Assembly (NCBI GenBank): GCA_032718475.1
Contig: JAUCBJ010003498.1
Coordinates: 1-50,779, forward strand
Source of the DNA: Nemertoderma westbladi
Taxonomy: Eukaryota; Xenacoelomorpha; Nemertodermatida; Nemertodermatidae
Direction of reading: 5' to 3'
DNA length: 50,779 nucleotides
Positions within the stretch are counted from its first letter, which is position 1. Every line of letters begins with the position of its first letter. Positions 46,516-50,779 of the stretch are shown piece after piece. Below the pieces are notes generated by a model that saw only the letters and a list, made by a program, of their open reading frames with translations, was not told the origin of the DNA and did not search any database. The translations under genes and the position numbers were made by a program.

Positions 46516-46932
46516 GGAAACTTTCAGCACAATAAATCAGTTATATCAAAGGGTTATGGAGAACTTAAGGTGGTCCGTCGAAATTTACAAGGAAATGATT
46601 TACATGATCTGGGTGTTTGTTTGTGGTGTTTTGGTATGTATAAAAAGTCTTTGCTAGGTAAACATGGAAAGGTTTGCCAATTGAGACATTGTACTTCACA
46701 GGTTCGTGGAATCACAGCATCTAGTAGTAATATGCTTCTGCTCCCTGATTCCTATACATTAGATGGACCCACCATGCCATCGAATTTGAAATCTCTATTA
46801 GGGAAAATGCGTGACGACGATGTAACCATGTGTGTTAAAGGCGATTTAAATATATTACGTTTGGGTGCGTGGCTTCTGGAATCAATGAATGATGCTAAAG
46901 ATTCAGATGAAGACATTCGGCAATCTCTTCGA
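46516..46932 (+). pseudogene. Zinc-finger protein, fragment 3 of 3
   Basis: The frame set by fragments 1 and 2 continues exactly from 46516: GNFQHNKSVI, KGYGELKVVRR, then CLWCFGMYKKSLLGKHGKVC, a second Cys/His finger-like motif. KMRDDDVTMCVKGD and an IRQSLR ending follow. It breaks at about 46933, where the minus-strand Gypsy sequence starts, so the true C-terminus is lost. The three pieces total about 290 codons. The HN..V...G.GEL..VRR order is familiar from uncharacterised invertebrate proteins, but I cannot name the family. Confidence 0.7.
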
Positions 46933-49900
46933 TAACTGATGTCGCACATTCCAGAATGGGCGTATGTGCACAGAACATTGTGTGGATGTTGAGGGAAATC
47001 CAGAAATAACAGCATCCACCAAAGCCATGTAAGAAATATCATCCTTTGCAGATGATCGGATAGACTCAATATATGAATCCTTGAGATGACTTGGAGCATC
47101 AGAGACAACAATTGAGGTAGACACGTGACGAATGACTGCAGAAACATGGTCATTGACATCTGTATCACAAAGAATATCCTCTGGAGTAGGATCCGAAACA
47201 GGGGCACGGGAAAGTGCGTCTGGAATGGAATGTTCACTTCCCTTTCTCCATGTTGTATTGAAGAAATAAAGGGTGAGTTTCTCTTTAAGACGTTGGATTC
47301 GGGGATTGTCTATCATATCCAAAGTATAATTGTTTAGGATAGGAAGAAGAGGTTTATGGTCAATTACCAACTCGAATGATGGGAGACCCATAAGATACAC
47401 CTTACACTTCCTAGTAGCCCATACGACGGCTAACAGTTCAAGCTCTATCATTGCATAACGTGATTCAGTGTCAGTTATGAATCTTGAACCGCACTGAATG
47501 AGTTTCCAAAAGCTGTCGTGTTTCTGAAGAAGTGAGAAACCAAGACCCTTCAAACGTGAAGCATCTGTCTGCAACATTGTAGGCAGCAATGGATCATATG
47601 GAGCTAGAATTGGAGGACTTACAAGAGCTTTCTTAACTGCTTGAAATGCAGTTTCTTGGGGTTCTGACCAACAGAAGACATTTTTAACTTTAAGAAGGTC
47701 CCGAAGAGGGCCTGCCTTTTCGCTAATAGAGGAAGTGAACTCACCTAGTTGGTTCACAAGACCCAAGAAAGATCTAAGTTCAGAAATGTTGGTCGGAACA
47801 GGAAAGTCAGCAATAGCATTAAGTTTGGAAGGATTCGCTTGAATACCATTACTACTAATTATATATCCTGCGAAGCACACCTCAGGGGTAGCTAATTTGA
47901 ATTTCGCAGCTTTGAGACTGATCTGGTGTTCACGACACCGATCCAGAACGGCAATAATATGTGCGAGATGACTGTGACTATCGGAAGAATGAATTAGAAT
48001 GTCATCAACTACTTTAGCAATGCCATCCAATCCCTGTAAAGCTATATCACCACGAAGACAAAACACATCTTGTGCTGAAGTTAATCCCATGGGATTCCTA
48101 AGAAACTTGAATCGACCCCAAGGGGAAATGAATGTTGTTAAATTCTGACTGGATTCATCAAGAGGTATCTGCCAATATCCATCCTTGGCATCTAATGAAG
48201 AAAAGAAGCAATCTGATGGAGAAATCGAATTGACAGCCTCACGAGGAGTAACCGATGGATGATACGGACGTTTAACATGTTTGTTTAGTTTAGTCAAATC
48301 AACACAAAGGCGCCAACCGCCTGTTGGTTTAGGAACTACAACAAGAGGATGGACCCAATCAGTTGGTTCGTTATCCAGAACTGGACAAATAATACCTTGT
48401 TCAACCATTTTCTCTAAGCGAGCTTTAGCCCAGTCTCTAATGGCTAAAGGAAGTTGCCTGGCTGTATGAATAGCATATGGTTGGGCATCATCTTTTAATG
48501 AAATGGTCATGGGTGGGCCATTCATTGGACGAAGTTTGTCATCTTGGTCAAAAACATCAGAATAAGCCTTTATGAGTTTCTGCTTAACAGTATCCCATTC
48601 TGAAGGCGAAGGTTCATCAGAAAGATGGAAGTCAACCTTGAATGATGTTGTTGGAATTGAGTTTTTAATACCAATAGGTGACATATTAGAAGAATTAGAA
48701 GAAGCAACAGACTGAATTTCTGCCACTGGTTCTGGATATGAACTTGAAATAATTCCTAGGTTTTGACAAGTATACCATGCCAAAAGAATTCCATTGACTT
48801 CTTCACAAATGCAGATAAGCTCATCAGTTGAATATTCACCATAGGAAATTGTGGTGTGGAGGAGACCAATGCATGAAAGAAGACTACCATTAGCAGCAGA
48901 AAGATCATCATGGTCTGGTGGAAGTAAATTTTCTTTGTCAATAGAAAGGGCCTGAAGAAAATCTAAGCCGGCAACAGTGGCCTCAGCACCAGTATCTGGA
49001 GTTGCTTTGAGAGAACCGAATAAATGTCCTGTTGCGATATGACAGAAGTTCAGAAATACTTTCGGAGCTTGTCGATTATGGCTTCCAACCAAATTGAGGG
49101 TGATGCGGCTAATGGGTTTTGTCTTAGGTTTTGAAGATGAATTCGAATTATTTTGTTTAGACCGACAAACATTGGCAAAGTGGCCTTCCTTGCCACAATA
49201 AGAACAATCTTTGTTCCTTGCTGGACAGTCAGCGCGTTTATGGTCTGTTTTACCACAACCATAACAAACTATAGGGCCAGTAGTTGAAGAATTGTTTCTG
49301 GAATTGGATTTAGAAGAATTGTTGCGCCTGGAATTATAAGGCTTTTTGTTGTGAAAACGAGATTGTCGAGAAGCTTGGTTGATTGAAGGGTTTTTTAAAT
49401 CCTGAACTCCAGCTTGGGCTGATTCCTCAGACCTACAAAGATTTACAGCATCTTCAAGCGATGGAAATGGAGTCAATGCAAGAAGTTTAGATCTGGTGTC
49501 CTCGCAAGAAATACCAGACATAATTCGAGTAGTCAACCGCCGATCGAAACAATGACGACATAGATCAGCATCTCGAGCAAGATCTTTAATAGCAACCAGG
49601 TAGCTATCAAAATTTTCACTTTGACGTTGTTTCCTATTATCAAACTGAACACAATCAAGGGCTATATTCCGTTTACCACGAAAATAACTTTGAATACAAT
49701 CTATTAACACCTGAACTGTTAAAGGATTATCATGTGTGTCAGGAGGAATGTCAATAACTTGTTCCAGTGTAGAGCGCATACCTATAGAAAGGTAACTCCT
49801 GAAAATACAGATTTGCCTATCCCTAGCCATTCTATCCATCTGAAATGCAGAATAATAATCCGCCCAAACCGACTTCCAAGTTTCAAATTTTGCTAAACTG

Positions 49901-50169
49901 AAATCCGGTTCTAAAGCAATTGGTGCTTTAATTTGAAGATTACGAGGGGTTGAGTCAGCCTGATGAACTACAGGTTGATGTGGTTGACCAAGTAATTGTT
50001 GAAATTGATGGGCATTTTGGGCTTGGGATTGTGCTAAGGAATCAGCCAAATCGCGTTGTGATTTAACTAAAGCATGTAGAAGAGCTGAGGTGGGATCAGG
50101 ATTACCACGACCAGCCAACTGTTCTCTTAAAACCTCCAGTTCGGTTTCGAGTTCAGCTTTAGTAGGCAT
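46933..50169 (-). pseudogene. Ty3/Gypsy gag-pol, truncated at the integrase
   Basis: A single open frame starts at the ATG at 50167-50169 on the minus strand. In order it holds a gag region, two CCHC knuckles (CYGCGKTDHKRADC from residue 302, CSYCGKEGHFANVC), a retropepsin-like DTGAEA (Asp392), a reverse transcriptase with VVDDIL (Asp722-Asp723), and RNase H with LQTDAS (Asp869) and IELELLAV. It enters the linker before integrase (RPFWNVRHQLS) and then crosses into antisense of the neighbouring zinc-finger fragment, ending at 46903. Integrase and the downstream LTR are missing, so this copy cannot transpose by itself. The otherwise unbroken frame suggests a young insertion. Confidence 0.9.
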
Positions 50170-50779
50170 ATCTGACTGTTGAATATTAGAGAAATTTCAG
50201 GAAATTAAATATCCGAAAAAATTTGAAAAATCCGAAAAGAAAAAATTTTGCAAAAATGTGCAAAACTTTTGCACGCAAATCAGCCAAAATCTGTAGTTAT
50301 CGAATACTGGCAGACTGGAATACCGCCTGACTGCTGAATGTGAATTGAATAGGTACCGGTAGTTATAATTAGGCTAGCGGGCGTCGCTGCCTACCCCTCA
50401 CGGCCCCCGGACAGCGCAAGGTCCTCAGCGCCGATGTAGGCTACCGTCGTCGCTGTGTTTTTCGCCAACGTAGTAGCTACACAACGACAACGATAACCAG
50501 CGCGAGTCACTCCACTGTCCGTCCCAAGGGCTTAGTTTAGAAGAGTACTGGAGTAGGTACACCACCAGAAGTATAGGTAGGTAGCTAGGCCTAGATCAGA
50601 ATCAGTAGAGGCGACCGGTAGAATAATGTTGAATTATCTAACCTGCTGAATGCGCTGGAATGTCCACCATTTGAATAGGGTTGTAGGAACATCAAGTACA
50701 TCACTGCGCCATATTGGGATCGGAAATAAATGAATACCAGCTGCATCAGTTTATTAATGGTCGACATACAGAACAGCAT
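50170..50779 (-). other. Leader region of the Gypsy element, possible LTR edge
   Basis: This is upstream of the gag start on the minus strand. The first 120 bases are A-rich with repeated CCGAAAAA words, and the rest is GC-richer. Near 50,690-50,705 the minus strand reads CCAATATGGCGCAGTGATG. TGGCGCAG could be a primer-binding site, with an AATAAA further upstream (about 50,750) as LTR polyadenylation signal. If so, the LTR starts near 50,700 and runs out of the window. This is a weak call. Confidence 0.35.

Noticed and set aside
46570-46935. Stand-alone zinc-finger protein beginning at 46570
   Set aside because: The first codon is GTG and the frame extends upstream to 46516, where it joins the earlier fragments in frame.
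46752-47237. 161-aa minus-strand frame
   Set aside because: It is an out-of-frame shadow across the Gypsy / zinc-finger joint.

Overview
The window is nuclear DNA of an animal, most likely a transposon-rich marine invertebrate; the phylum cannot be fixed from sequence alone. The evidence is a spliced gene with an animal-type caspase domain fused to an APAF-1-like NB-ARC/WD40 body, tRNA-derived SINEs, several LINEs, solo LTRs, a Ty3/Gypsy element and many DNA transposons. It is AT-rich, has long poly-G and (AC)n tracts, and contains no bacterial-style operon.

The centrepiece is one host gene in two large exons, 5014-7225 and 16279-18548. Exon 1 encodes a caspase-like protease plus an NB-ARC ATPase and ends in a GTAAGT donor in phase 1. 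Exon 2 begins after a T-rich TTTGCAG acceptor, keeps the reading frame and encodes about 15 WD40-like blades. The predicted protein is about 1493 aa: a protease joined in one chain to its own APAF-1-like platform. The 9,053-bp intron holds a minisatellite of about 115 units of 41 bp, a small THAP/P-like transposon with 120-bp terminal inverted repeats, a 34-bp tandem repeat, a LINE remnant and two tRNA-like sequences.

Left of this gene lie a tRNA-like sequence, a fragment of a palindrome-rich repeat, a broken CR1-like LINE and a 3' fragment of a second LINE. Right of it (18.5-37.5 kb) is nested transposon territory: two Harbinger-like MITEs, an inverted pair of one SINE family, a LINE interrupted by a 5.2-kb hAT-like element with a perfect 8-bp target duplication, a MITE with a 9-bp target duplication, a diverged direct duplication, and a piggyBac-like element (TTAA duplication) inserted in a 153-bp tandem repeat.

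From 37.5 to 46.9 kb a zinc-finger coding sequence, perhaps itself repeat-borne, is cut into three pieces by two insertions of one LTR family. Each has TG...CA ends and a 5-bp target duplication, and removing both restores one frame that has a single stop codon. The second LTR was then enlarged by a further element with an 8-bp duplication and by near-identical tandem duplications containing 25-28-base poly-G runs. At 46.93 kb the zinc-finger sequence abuts a Ty3/Gypsy gag-pol on the minus strand that lacks its integrase end. Outside the caspase gene nearly everything readable is mobile or repetitive.
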